This document shows positions 24,518-35,185 of a DNA stretch of 64,000 bases, piece by piece. The notes under the pieces are model-generated. The model saw nothing but the letters and a program-made list of their open reading frames with translations. It did not search any database and was not told the origin of the DNA. The translations under genes and the position numbers were made by a program. Numbering within the stretch: position 1 is the stretch's first letter; the number at the start of each line of letters is the position of its first letter. The stretch is from Sabethes cyaneus (lineage: Eukaryota > Arthropoda > Insecta > Diptera > Culicidae), in the NCBI RefSeq assembly GCF_943734655.1, contig NC_071354.1, positions 71,324,338-71,388,337 of the forward strand. The letters run 5' to 3'.

Positions 24518-26251
24518 TTAAGGAAAGCAAATATTGGCCAAATACACCTATTGGGAACGTTGCTGCCAATATTGTTGAGGTCGAACGCCGACCAGCTATC
24601 GCTTTGTTTTTAGCGCGTCAGCTGGTGAACGATATAGAAATATTCGACAGGTTTTCCGAACTATCAAAATTGTTAAAGGTAATCGCATATTGCCTGCGGT
24701 TTGCTCGAAATTGTACGGTTGCATATAATCAACGCGAATTCACTCCATTATGTCCTTCTGAAATAAATAATGCCCTTAAAACGCTCATTCGACTCGCTCA
24801 ACAACAATCGTTTCCCTTCGAGATCTCGAAATTACAAAATGCTGCAAGAGATGATTGCAGCCCTACGGAATTGCAATTTAAGTCGCTCTTAAAGGGCTTG
24901 AATTTATTTTTAGACGATCATGGTTTAATTAGAATCAGTGGTCGGCTGGAGAAATTATCTGCACCATTTGACACACGATGCCCGATTTTGCTACCTGGAA
25001 AACACCGTTTGACTCAGATGATAGCGCGGTCGATTCATCTGCAGACTTTACATTCAGGTCCAGCTTTATTATTGGCTACAATGAGGCAACGGTATTGGCC
25101 TATTCATGGTAGAAATTTGGCCAGAAGGATAGTACGAGATTGCATACAATGTTTTAGGTGTAATCCACGTTTCCATAACCAAATTATGGCTCCGCTACCT
25201 GAAGTAAGAGTTACCCCCGCGCGCGTGTTTTCGAAAAGCGGTTTGGACTACTGTGGTCCGTTTCTTGTTTGCCCGCTTGTAGGAAGAGGCTCGTCGGTTA
25301 AAATATACGTCGCGTGCTTTGTATGTATGTCATCAAAGGCAATTCATTTAGAAATCGTGTATGCTCTCGTCGGAATCATGCATTAATGCAATTAGGCGTT
25401 TTATTGCAAGACGCGGTGAAATATCGGATATATATTGCGATAACGCAACAACATTTGTCGGTGCAGATCGTGAGCTGAAGGAGACACGGTTACGATATTT
25501 GGAACAGTTCAAAACAAGCAAATGGGAGAATTTTTGTCTTGACAAGGGAATAACCTTTCACCATATACCTGCCCGCTCCCCTCACTTTGGGGGTCTGTGG
25601 GAGGCAGGTATAAAATCTTTTAAACATCATTTTCGTCGCGTCTTTGGGAATCGAGCATTTAGATTAGATGAGATGTCAATGGCAATCGTGCAAATCGAAT
25701 GCATCCTCAATTCTCGCCCTTTGACGCCCATGTCGGATAATGTAGAGGATTTAACTGCGTTAACCCCTGGTCACCTGCTAATTGGTGAACCAATGTTTTT
25801 CTTACCTGAGCCAGATCATACAAATACAAATAGTAATTACTTGCGTCGTTTCCAGGAAATGAAACGGAGCGTACAGGATTTCTGGAACCGATGGTCTCGC
25901 GATTACGTCAGTCAACTGCATCAACGAACGAAATGGCAATCGGACACGCACCCTTCTCTACGCGTAGGTACGCTAGTGCTGCTCAAGCAGGGCAACGTAC
26001 CACCGCTTTTCTGGAGCCTAGGACGTATCGTGGAAACTTTTCCAGGCAGCGATGGTCGAACCCGGGTGGTTCAGGTCAAAACCGCAAAAGGATTGTACAA
26101 ACGCGCAATTACCGAAGTATGCGCTCTCCCCATCGACAGTCCAGAGACAAACAACACTCAACGCATGGCAACAGTGCATCCAGAAACGGATCAACAACCT
26201 GCTGCGGTCCACGTCGCGAATCCCCAGCATACGGAGCCCGGAAATAAGTAG
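24518..26251 (+). pseudogene. int: BEL integrase, frameshifted
   Basis: Coding resumes after the foldback with ESKYWPNT. An N-terminal zinc-binding region follows (HRLTQMIARSIHLQTLHSG, then CIQCFRC), then the core: SGLDYCGPF (first Asp), KAIHLEIV, SDIYCDNATTFVG (second Asp), PHFGGLWEAGIKSFKHH (Glu), so the DDE triad is intact. After SRPLTPMS and ALTPGHLLIGEP comes the BEL C-terminal domain with VGTLVLLKQGNVPPLFWSLG and a final Pro/Gln-rich tail. A frameshift near 25,357-25,362, just after HLEIV, splits the core. The stop is TAG at 26,249. Integrase joins element DNA to the host chromosome. Confidence 0.95.
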
Positions 26252-26300
26252 GAACTGATGCCGATTTAGTTGAAACGGGATGTTTCAACGGGGCCCGGTG

Positions 26301-26654
26301 TGTTGAGGGTTACAACATATTTGAATTTCGCAATAATCAAAAAATACCAAGTGAATATCAACCTTAAATTAAATTAGTACATGTACACGATATTGTTACT
26401 TTACCCACTGAACTGAAAGTAAGCTACTATTTGGCCTTCGGCAATTGTATTTCCGCTTCAATTGATATTATATTACTTATTATCGCTTCATGAAAATCTA
26501 CATACGTATTGGTGAATATAAAACCACTTTATATGAATAGTTTAGTTAGTCTTAAGAAACTCGTTCAATTATATACATCAAACAAATTCTCGTCGTTATC
26601 ATTTCGCTATCTCGAAAATTCAATAAATTCGAAATCGTCGAATTATATTAAACA
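26301..26654 (+). repeat. BEL 3' LTR
   Basis: 354 bp, TGTTGAGG...TTAAACA, matching the 5' LTR except for three substitutions. It is preceded by the G-rich acggggcccggtg, which may serve as the plus-strand priming tract. The gacca duplication follows at 26,655. Confidence 0.97.
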
Positions 26655-26659
26655 GACCA

Positions 26660-27225
26660 TTAATAAACATCAATGACACTTTATTCGTGATTATATCTGT
26701 GCGTACACAGTACTGCACTGAATTTCACCGAAAAAACGCGATTTAATTCAGAGCACTAAATATAACCCAAGCAACACAGCTTGTTATAGAACAGTATAAC
26801 GTTACATATATCAGAACTTCTCTCTTACCAGAAAAGCGCAAGAAATTGAAGTCTACTGCAACAACAATCGGAAAGAAGTTTGTATCAGGTTATTTCATAC
26901 CAATTTAAAACGTTATTATAGCGTAGGCTACAACTTGTTCTTCCAGTAGTTTAAATTTAGTAATAGTGACATAATAAACACTTCGTGTTGACATGTTGAC
27001 AAAAACAAACATTATTCTTTTGATATGAGCTGTCAAATAAATTCATGTCATCACAAAACATCTCAAAACCTTAATAATAACGCCATATGTTTTCAAAGTA
27101 CGTTTATAATACTCTTGAACAACTACTTTCCATGAATATTATTTTCTAACTTGTTTTGTGTGTTACTTGGAACCGCACTCTTTGAAATCTCCATCGTCTA
27201 TCCCTGACCCGGACACCGAATGTTG
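26660..27225. other. unrecognised AT-rich DNA
   Basis: The spacer between BEL and the mariner element is AT-rich. I see no open frame, inverted end or RNA gene. Confidence 0.5.
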
Positions 27226-27227
27226 TA

Positions 27228-28162
27228 AAGGATGTCCCACATCAAATTGCAGCACAGAAGAAACGCTATAGAAATTACATAATTGACCGACCCTTTTCAA
27301 ACTTTCAGACAACAAAATATAACCCATTAGTGGCCATTAGTAAGCTTTTGGCATATGTTTCATTCAACTTCAATACCATAACCGTATGCTCGCCCCTTGC
27401 GCTTAACTCCTCTCAAAAAGTTTTGTACAACCTAGCTGCAGCTTCAACTGTACGGAAATCCACTTTTCCTTCATGTCTTCCTCAGACTTGACCTCCTTGG
27501 GATGCTTTCGTAGTGCTTGCTTCATAATAGGGCCTTAGTTCCGGTGCGCTGCGTTGGACGCGTTCATGTTCTTGGGTACGAAAGTGACTCCGTTGGCTTC
27601 GTACCACTCCAATACATCCTTTGAATATTGGCACGAAGGTAGATCCGACCAAAAGATCGTAGGACTCTCGTGTTACTTCGCCAGAGTAAGCAGATGCTTC
27701 TGTAGACATTCTTTGAGGTAGATCTGCCCGTTTACAGTCCCGGTAATCACGAACCGCGCACTCCGTTTGTCACATGATGTATTTCTTGACCGAATCATGT
27801 ATTTCTTTGCAAACTATGAAAGTTTCTGCATCCTTACTTCCTCCGGAATATCAAACTTGTGCTGAGCGGTGAAGTACAGTAGCCCCGGAAGCTGCCGGAA
27901 GTCCGCCTTGTCGTAAGTCTCATCATACATGATGAAAGAGTAGTGTTTGCGCAAAATAAATTCGCGGCGTTGCTTATCGGGTAACGCCATCTTTTACAAT
28001 TTTCGAAAAACTGACCGCGGTAAAAATAGAGTGTAAACAATACACTCTAAGCTACTGCTACTCAAATTTTCAAGAGAAAATACCCAATTTTCCCAATTAG
28101 CCCAGTTAGCCCAATTTTCTACAGCGTTTCTTCCGTGGTGCAATTTGATGTGGGACACCCTT
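27228..28162 (-). mobile_element. ITmD37E mariner-like element, internally deleted
   Basis: Inverted ends of about 45 bp: left aaggatgtcccacatcaaat, right (reverse complement) aagggtgtcccacatcaaat, continuing through gaaacgct-tagaaa. Left flank is TA (27,226-27,227); the right flank is CA, a likely mutated TA. 935 bp is shorter than full-length relatives of about 1.3 kb. It contains a broken transposase on the minus strand. Confidence 0.88.
27420..27990 (-). pseudogene. ITmD37E mariner transposase, truncated
   Basis: Starts ATG at 27,990 (MALPDKQRREFILRKH), then jumps within a few codons to the catalytic domain (YDETYDKADFRQLPG, first Asp), so the N-terminal DNA-binding region is mostly deleted. 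A stop follows at about 27,817. Remaining blocks are SAPFVITGTVNGQIYLKECL, FWSDLASCQYSKDVLEWYEA (second Asp) and NGVTFVPKNMN. The place where the family has PELRPIE, with the third catalytic residue 37 positions after the second Asp, reads PELRP and then resumes at IMKQALRK. About 20 bases including the catalytic Glu codon are missing. The protein is inactive. The D37E spacing is known mainly from mosquitoes. Confidence 0.85.
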
Positions 28163-28209
28163 CATGTTTTAACAAAAACTATTAGTCCACAATCTGAAAG
28201 ATTACTTAC

Positions 28210-29960
28210 GACCGTTCTTTGATCAGCTGCGTCAGTTTGTCCGAAAAATCGTACTCGTATATTTGCAGCAGTCGGGTCGATCACCTTTTTTGTAGATGGG
28301 ACAAACAACTGCTTCCATCCATTCTTCCGGTTGCTACTCCTCCCACATCTTGGAAATATCCCAGTGGAGACCCGTTGCCAGTTTTTTGGAGTCATGTTTA
28401 TAAAGCTTTGCTGGTAGGGTCGATTTCTCGTTTGACTTCTTGGAGATCAGGTGCTGGGACATTACTGTCTTCCATGGGCACTCCTAGGTTAACCTTTGTT
28501 CCGCATGGGTATCTTTGGTGAACATCATGCCTCTCGTTTCGATGCCTGCTCGTCAGATCACCGCCTTAAGAGCGATGTTGTATAGCATGCAGGATAACCC
28601 GTTATCTTGTCTCAACCGTCGCGAGTTTCGAAGGAACTCGAGAATATCCCCGAGACGCACATGAAACACATCATTCGGTCCAATGCACTTCTGATCAGCC
28701 GCGTCAGTTTATCCTGAAAACCGTACATTCGTACATTATCAGCCATAACTGGCCTCGATCGACTGTATCGTATGCTGCTTTGAAATCAATTAAGATGTGA
28801 TTGGCGGGCACGTTGTACTCCCGACATTTTTGCAAGATCTGTCGGGAGGTATAAATCTGGCCCCTAGCTGCGCGAGCCTCCATGAAACCGGCCTGAGAAT
28901 TCCCTACGAAACCTTCGCTGCCAGCCGACCTAACAAGATCTGGGAGTGTATCTTCTAGGCGACATTCATTTATGAGTGTTATGCCGCTATACTTGCAGCA
29001 GTCGGGTCGATCACCTTTTTTGTAGGTGGGACAAACAACTGATTCCATCCATTCCTTCGGTTGCTTTTTGCAGCCATGTTTATAAAACTTTGCTGGTAGG
29101 GTTGATTTCGCGTTTGACTTCTTGGAGATCAGAGTAATGCTGGGACATTACTAACTTCCATGGGCGCTCCTAGGGTAACCTCCGTTCCGCATCCTTTTGA
29201 AACTCCGCCATTGAGGTGTTGAGCGTAGAACTGTTTTCATCTGTCGACCACCATTAACTCAGAATAGTAGTTTCAATTTGTTACGATCTATGTCCTCCTT
29301 TTGGCGTTTTTTCCTCCTTAGGTTCGTGGCCAACTGGTCAACTGGTCCTTGCTAAGCGGTATTTGTGTAATCGGTATAATCGGTATCGGTAGTTATCAGT
29401 AGATTGCGTATTAATTATGTATTGTTCAGCCAACAAGAACAGCTTTGACGTGTCTGGTATACGGTTGACTGTTTTGAGCGCATATATACTGCTCCTAGGT
29501 AATAGTTAAGTCAATATCCGCACCCCGTAAGGAACGTATGTTTGGGATGTCGAGCCGTTTATAAGAACGTGCTCAATCTGGTGCATTGTACGTTTGTCAG
29601 GTGATCTCCAGGTGGCTTTGTGGGTATCTTTGCATGGGAAAAAGGTGCTTCGGGTCCCAGCGTTATCGTTCGTGTCGGTGTGCGGGCTATGGGATCATAT
29701 AACCGGTCTTTACATTTCTACCCTACCGCCTTGGGCGTTCATATCTCCGATTATCATCTTGACAATCACGATCACACACGATCTTGTATTCTTCCCACCA
29801 CTACAAAGCCCGTTCCCAGTTCGTTGGTAGTGCCACCGTTCTGGTAAAACTTGACCCATTTGCGAGAGACATTTGGTTGCAGAGCTACGATGCCAAGTTC
29901 GTGGGGTTCAAGCACCCGGTCGCCATCTGCGAAATTTAGCGATCTGCAGTTCCATGTACC
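28210..29960 (-). pseudogene. RTE-type LINE copy B, rearranged
   Basis: Minus-strand copy from the endonuclease N-terminus (GTWNCRSLNFADGDRVLEPH near 29,950-29,890) through GDMNAQ (near 29,740), ATWRSPDK and NQIEHVL (29,620-29,570), into the RT region. At 28,704-29,048 it encodes CRLEDTLPDLVRSAG, SQAGFMEARAARGQIYTSRQ and ILIDFKAAYDTVDRGQLW. The RT entry segment appears twice, at 28,266-28,505 and 28,996-29,200, and both lack the same short internal stretch (gctggtaggg joined to ygatttc). The order is therefore scrambled. Many stops and indels make it inactive. Confidence 0.85.
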
Positions 29961-29961
29961 G

Positions 29962-31526
29962 AGTTTTCATTCTTCTTCTTCTTCTTCAGCATAGAGCCGG
30001 GGTGGTTCGTGCTATTTCAAGCGCTCGTCTCCATTCAACTCGGTCGCTAATTTCCTAGTCGTCTCAGAAGTCGCCAATCGCTTTCGACCTGGTCGAACCA
30101 TCGTGCACGTTGGTTTCCCCTGTTCCTGGTGCCGGTGGGGTCGTAGAAGAGGACTATTTTCGTCATACTGCCGTCCGGCATCCTTATGACGTGTCCGGCC
30201 CACCGAAGCCTGCTAACTTTCGCTAGATGTACGATGGGAGTCTCCCCAAGCAGTGCCTGTAGCTCGTGATTCATACGCCTCCGCCACTCTAAACAACTAC
30301 CGGTCTAATAAGGGTTTTGTACATTGTTAGCTTCGTACGGCGCCGAACGATTCCTGATCGTAGCGTTTTACGAAGGGCAAAGTAGGCCAGATTTCCCGCT
30401 TGGATGCGCTACTGGATCTACTTACTAGTGTTGTTGTCCGCGGTCACCAGCGATCCCAAATACACGAGCTCTTCTACCACTTCTAGTTCGTCGCCGTCAA
30501 CGGTTACCGCTCGTGGGAGACGTGCGTTTGTTTCCTTTGAGCCTCTTCCTTTCATGTATTTGGTCTTCGACGCATTTATTTTTAGCCCAACTCTCCTAGA
30601 CTCCGCTTTCAGTCTGGCGTAGATTGCCTCCGCCGTCGCAAAGTTCCTGGCTATGATATCGAAGTCATCTGCAAAGCCTAGAAGTTGGCTACCCTTGGTA
30701 AAAATCGTGCCTCTCGTTTCGATGCCCGCTCGTCGGATCTCCCCCTCAAGAGCGATGTAGAACAGCATGCAGGATAAGCCGTCACCTTGTCTCAACCCTC
30801 GCCGCGTCTCGAAGAGACTGGAGAGGGTCCCAGAGATGCGTTCGAAACACATCGCTCGATCCAATGTAGCTATGATCAGTCGTGTCAGTTTTTCCGGAAA
30901 ACCGTGTTCGTGCATTATCTGCCATAGCTTGTCGCGATCGACTGTATCGTATGCTGCTTTGAAATCAATTAAGATGTGATTCGTGGGCACGTTGTACTCC
31001 CGATATTTCTGCAAGATCTGTTCGATAGTAAAAATTTAGTCCGTAGTTGCGCGAGCCCCCGTGGAACCTGCCTGATAATTCATTTCGAAACCTTGTGCTA
31101 TCGGTGACCGGCGTAACAGGATCTGGGAGAGTACCTTGAGGGCGGCGTTTACTAGCTTAATACCACGATAGTTGCAGCAGTCTAGTCGATCACCCTTTTT
31201 GTAGACACTCCTTCCATCCATTCCTCCGGTAGCTTTTCCTCCTCCCAAATCCTCGAAATAACCCAGTGTAGAGCCTTTGCTAGCGTTTCTCCGCCATGTT
31301 TATAAAGCTCTGCTGGCAGGCGGTCGTTGCCAGCGACTTTATTGGTCTTCAGCAGCCCGATTTCTCGTATGACTTCTTGGAGATCAGGTGCCAGGACATT
31401 ACTATCTTCCATGAGCGCTCCTAGGTTAATTTCCGTTCCGTCTCCTTCTGCGACTTCGCCATTAGGGTGTTCATCGAAGAACTGCTTCCATCTGTCATCT
31501 GAATTCATTCGTTGTCCTTGTTTCAC
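29962..31526 (-). pseudogene. RTE-type LINE copy C
   Basis: 5'-truncated minus-strand copy. From 31,526 it encodes RWKQFFDEHPNGEVAEGDG, EVIREIGLLKTNKVAGNDRL, PAELYKHGGETLAKALHWVI and WEEEKLPEEWMEG. Next come the RT palm HILIDFKAAYDTVDRDKLWQ (motif A), RRGLRQGDGLSCMLF (motif B), LLGFADDFDIIARN (motif C, FADD), then VEELVYLGSLVTADNN and, further left, MNHELQALLGETPIVHLAK and VSRLRWAGHVIRMPD. The 3' end is a TTC run (GAA on the element strand) at 29,968-29,985. RTE-type is inferred from the APE endonuclease/RT layout without RNase H and the microsatellite tail. A few frameshifts break it. Confidence 0.9.
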
Positions 31527-31540
31527 CGCCTAGGTCGATG

Positions 31541-34440
31541 GCGGATTGGACCCCCCCCCCCCTTCAATTTCTCAACATCGAAAAGACAAAAACTATATTT
31601 AATATTTAAAATAGCCTTAATCGTAACAAATATTAACATAGGTAATAAACCTGTGCACATGCTGACTTTGAAATTTTTATTGCAGTTTTATATTTTTCGA
31701 GAAAAGTATTTCATCATTCGGAAAGTGTTCGTGGCCGTTTCATATTTACTCACTCATTAATCCACGTCCGCAGGACGGCAGAACAAAGGGATGAAATCAG
31801 AGATCTTCACTGCCGACGGCTACCCGCCACGGCTGGTCGCCGTTTGATAACTCAAATAAAGTCAAATTGAAAAAATTTTATTGGCAGATGTAATGATTAT
31901 GGAACCGATTGTGAAAAGGAACCATTCAACAAAACAAAATATATTTAATTTTTACCACTTTTGATTTCTTATTCCAAGATTACCGGGCCAATCTAAGTAC
32001 TTCCTCAGCATTAATAGCATGCGCTGTAACCGTATTTCCATTAATCTTAACAGATTACTGTCTTTGCCTGCATGTGGCAAACACAAGCACCTGAGTTTCA
32101 ATCAAAAGTTAATTATCAAAGCAATAAATATAAAAAAATATTGTCCAACAATAAACATATCAACCAGTGGGTTCAAACTATCACCGGTGTGGCTGGGATA
32201 GTTTCCTTTACTGTTGCCCTTTCTAGCTTCCCTCCGTTACGACACCGACACTGGCCGGGTCCACCGGCATAGTCCGGGATATTACTCAAAACAATCACGT
32301 TCGCAATTACCTCGTTTCGGAGCAAATTAGTGCTTTGACATATCGCCTCCCGCCGATCAAACGGGGGCATGGCATGGGTTGGGACCAGCCAGAGTGCTAC
32401 CAGCCAGCAGCGCTGTTTCCATTGTGAAGCTTTGACGATTGGTGAGATTGCTTAAGCGTGCTCTTTTCAAGTTGCGGTCTTTGTCAATAAATAGTGTTTG
32501 GATATTGTTGCAACCGCAGAGCGCGAACGCAATTTGGTACAGGTGATCATAATTTGATATCTACGTCTACGGTGTACTTGGGTGTAGTCACGATCTTACG
32601 CGATGTTTGTATTATTTGTAACTGTTAGCAATAAATCAACCGTAACGCTGGTTGCATAAACGATTCCAAAGGCCACCTTTCGGGTTGATGGTTGACCCCT
32701 GCATCGAAACGAAACGAACAGATTATTATTTTAAGATTCGTTAAACAGCAAGGTTCAGGTGTTGCGTCATGCTGGGTGCAATGGTTGTGTAATGGATGAC
32801 TTCTTTAGTATTGGTTACTTGTCAGAATAAAAATTATATTGGCGTTTGATAAGATCATCATCATGGTCTAGATTACAGAACTACTCAAATAACTATTAGG
32901 TAAGGCGCTTTGCGTACTTTTTGTATTTAGAAAGTAAAAGGTTAACGAAGGCATTTCTTCAGTCAGAAAGGCTGATAATAATTCATTTTTAACACACAAC
33001 CAATTGTTATGTGTTATGTTTCCTATGAGCACTTCTTGTAACAAAATCATTATCTTTCGTCAGAGAGAAAACCAAAAAACCGTATTCATTCGCACAATCT
33101 AGCTAGTTACACCCAGCTAAGGGTCATTAGTGACCCCCTTCAAAAGCATGAAAATGTCTCTGATTCTGGTAAGACTCCAATCCCGGCATTGGGCACATTT
33201 AATAATTGCTTTCCCTGGTCGTTTCTGGGTGAATTCATCAATCATGAATTCGACACATCCTCCACCGTCCGTCGTCGTCCCGGACTGCCACGTAATAATT
33301 CTCGCTGCCATTATCACATTTGTTTTATTATCCACTGTGTTTCACTAATGACTTGGACATTTGCGCTTAGTGGAAAAAGCATGTCGCTCGGTAGACCGAA
33401 GCAGGCTTTCCAGACATGTTTGCTACATTATGGATCGAACAAAGGGCCACCTCTCTAGCTCTAGCTGGAGGCCTAATGACCGCCACATGGCGCCGGTTCA
33501 AATCCGAATCTGTCAATGCTTAATGGAATCATTTTTCGTGTTGCTTCGCTGGAGAACAGTTACCTTATAGGAGCGTAAACTTCGCCACATAACGTGACTA
33601 ATGATTGCAATGAGAAGAATCAAAATGGAATCGGCAGAAAAGTTATTGCCAACCTTACTGAAGAATGATTATAGTCGTTGAAACTGTCAATTGAACCACA
33701 GATCGGGTTCATTGGGGTCAAACCACGGCTGAACGAAGTCTCTTTTGCTTGCTTGCTTGTTTGCCTGCTTGCAAGACGGTATGTTCAAGTCTGAGCCTCA
33801 GGTTCAAGTAACAAAATAAAAAAAAGAACCAGACATTAAATAGTCCCTTTGCCAAAGGACCAATGAAACCGATCCGGAGCAGTCACAGCCTCCTGTAATC
33901 TTATCTGTGCGACCATCTAGCACGCGATGCTCGACAGTCATGTTTCATTTATTTCACTCCGAACAGGCAAAAGCTTTCTTACGATAAAGTTCATGTGTAC
34001 CGACGAAGGTAGCCGAGCTTCCGTGCGATGATACTGGCTATGAAGGTACGGTGGTGTATCCAGGGAGCCAATAATCGAATAACGTGATTACCTATGCTGG
34101 GTTACAGGGAAAATCAACTTGGGCTCACTTTATCAAGCTTTAGTTACGATTTCAGGTTTGTTAAAAGATATTTACGATAATTTTCGTACATTCATATACG
34201 AGTTGGTGTTAGATAGGGAGGCTTTGTGCAGTGAACTGAACTGTGGCGGGATAAGATTGATATTAAATTAACGGACGGTTGTGAGCTGATCGAAAAGTGG
34301 AAGCTTCGATTGAATGGTATACAGTGAGGGAACCATTGTGACGGCGATATTAATTTCGCCGATCCGTAGAAGAGGTGCCAGTCCTAACGTTAGAATGCTA
34401 AGGATGCCATCAATCAGCGGAAGAACTATGCATTGCTGGG
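31541..34440. other. unrecognised DNA
   Basis: Begins with a 14-base C run near 31,548. Open frames at 33,117-33,335 (minus) and 33,189-33,458 (plus) overlap each other and lack motifs. At 33,456-33,505 there is a tRNA-like hint (tagctctagctgg, then ggttcaaatcc) without a pairing acceptor stem. Nothing else is recognisable. Confidence 0.5.
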
Positions 34441-34446
34441 ATGAAT

Positions 34447-34658
34447 GCAAGCAAAAGCAAAGCCATGGGTATAAACGTCTTTCATAACTTGACCCTTCTT
34501 TATCGACAGACGTCGCAGCCGGTTATTAGAGTACAGGAAAATTACGGGGCTAGTACAAAGATCATATTAACTCTGTAGCGCTACCGCCCAGCTGAGAATC
34601 GAACATACGACGACTGGTTTGTTAGGCCAGTATCGTACCCCGGAACTAACTGGGCGGG
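34447..34658 (-). mobile_element. tRNA-derived SINE, copy b
   Basis: Same SINE as at 19,902-20,114. On the minus strand CCGCCCAG pairs with CTGGGCGG around a perfect B box GTTCGATTC, followed by the family body (gtagcgctac...gtcgataaagaagg...gacgtttatacccatggctttg). I do not find a convincing target duplication, so it may be older or its ends may be eroded. Confidence 0.88.
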
Positions 34659-34734
34659 AAAAATGGCATCTGCTGATTGTAAGATTTTGGTGTGAACTGC
34701 TACCAGACGAGTGTAGAACTATTTTCTGCGGCGC

Positions 34735-34978
34735 TTCTGGAAGCACCCGAATGGTAAGACGGGGTTATCTGTCCAATCTACAAGAAAGATAAGAAGCTGG
34801 ACTGTGAGAACTATGGTGCGATCACCATTCTCCAGTCTACAAAGCGCTCTCCAAAATCGTCTTCCACTGGCTTTCGCCACTTAAACAGATATGTGAAAAT
34901 TTATCAAGCCGGGTTGGTTGAAGGACGCTCAACGAAGAACTAAATCTTTACACTGAGGTCTATCTTCCTAGATTGTCC
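34735..34978 (+). pseudogene. RTE-type RT fragment D
   Basis: About 240 bp on the plus strand encode a decayed RT entry block: PEW-x-R, a tyrosine/lysine segment, KLDCENYGAIT-L (RTE: DC-NYRGI-L), KALSKIVFHWLSPL and YQAGLVEGRSTKN (RTE: YQAGF-GGRAT). A stop and small indels break it. It is a different, more divergent subfamily than copies B, C and G. An inverted-repeat element follows at 34,990. Confidence 0.75.
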
Positions 34979-34989
34979 AATACAGAGTA

Positions 34990-35164
34990 CCTAAAATTAA
35001 AAAAGAAGAAAACTTATCCAGTTTTAATTCTACTATGTATATTTTATTCACGACAGATACGTATTTCGCCTACGACTTGCAGGCTTCCTCAGTGTCTGTT
35101 TTCGAACTTTCTTTTTTAATTTTAGGTTTCGTATTCTACTAAGACGCTCCAAAAACTTCAGTTG
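34990..35164 (-). mobile_element. small Penelope-like or hairpin element
   Basis: The 10-bp direct repeat atacagagta flanks this 175-bp interval (34,980-34,989 and 35,165-35,174). Inside, a perfect 16-bp inverted repeat cctaaaattaaaaaag (34,990-35,005) pairs with 35,111-35,126. The sequence between holds the hammerhead-like motif on the minus strand. Penelope-like elements combine variable target duplications, inverted ends and hammerhead motifs. No reverse transcriptase is present, so the assignment is tentative. Confidence 0.55.
35052..35096 (-). ncRNA. hammerhead ribozyme-like motif
   Basis: Minus strand: stem I strand GACA, core CUGAGGA (fits CUGANGA), one extra A, stem II GCCU/AGGC with a 9-nt loop, GAAA, the self-complementary AUACGUAU as a very short stem III, then C and UGUC pairing back with GACA. 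All conserved blocks occur in the right order. Against it: an unpaired A between the core and stem II, and a stem III with no loop, which could act only as a dimer. Dimeric short-stem hammerheads are known from Penelope-like elements. Confidence 0.45.
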
Positions 35165-35185
35165 ATACAGAGTATTTACGAGCTA

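Larger units (their letters stand above)
14539..26654 (+). mobile_element. BEL/Pao LTR retrotransposon, nested and inactive
   Basis: Complete insertion: 5' LTR 14,539-14,892, tRNA-Phe primer site, gag, protease, RT-RNase H, integrase, 3' LTR 26,301-26,654, flanked by the 5-bp duplication gacca (14,534-14,538 and 26,655-26,659). Domain order gag-PR-RT-RH-IN and the gag (DUF1759-like), protease (DUF1758-like) and integrase signatures place it in BEL/Pao. The LTRs differ at 3 of 354 positions, so insertion was recent. Three later insertions interrupt it at 16,216-17,277, 18,249-20,263 and 21,976-24,517. Without these about 6.5 kb remains, a normal BEL length. Frameshifts near 17,486, 20,893 and 25,359 make it non-autonomous. 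Confidence 0.96.

Noticed and set aside
33440..33510. tRNA gene (tagctctagctgg followed by ggttcaaatcc)
   Set aside because: The A-box to B-box spacing is about 6 bases short, the T stem pairs poorly and no acceptor stem closes.
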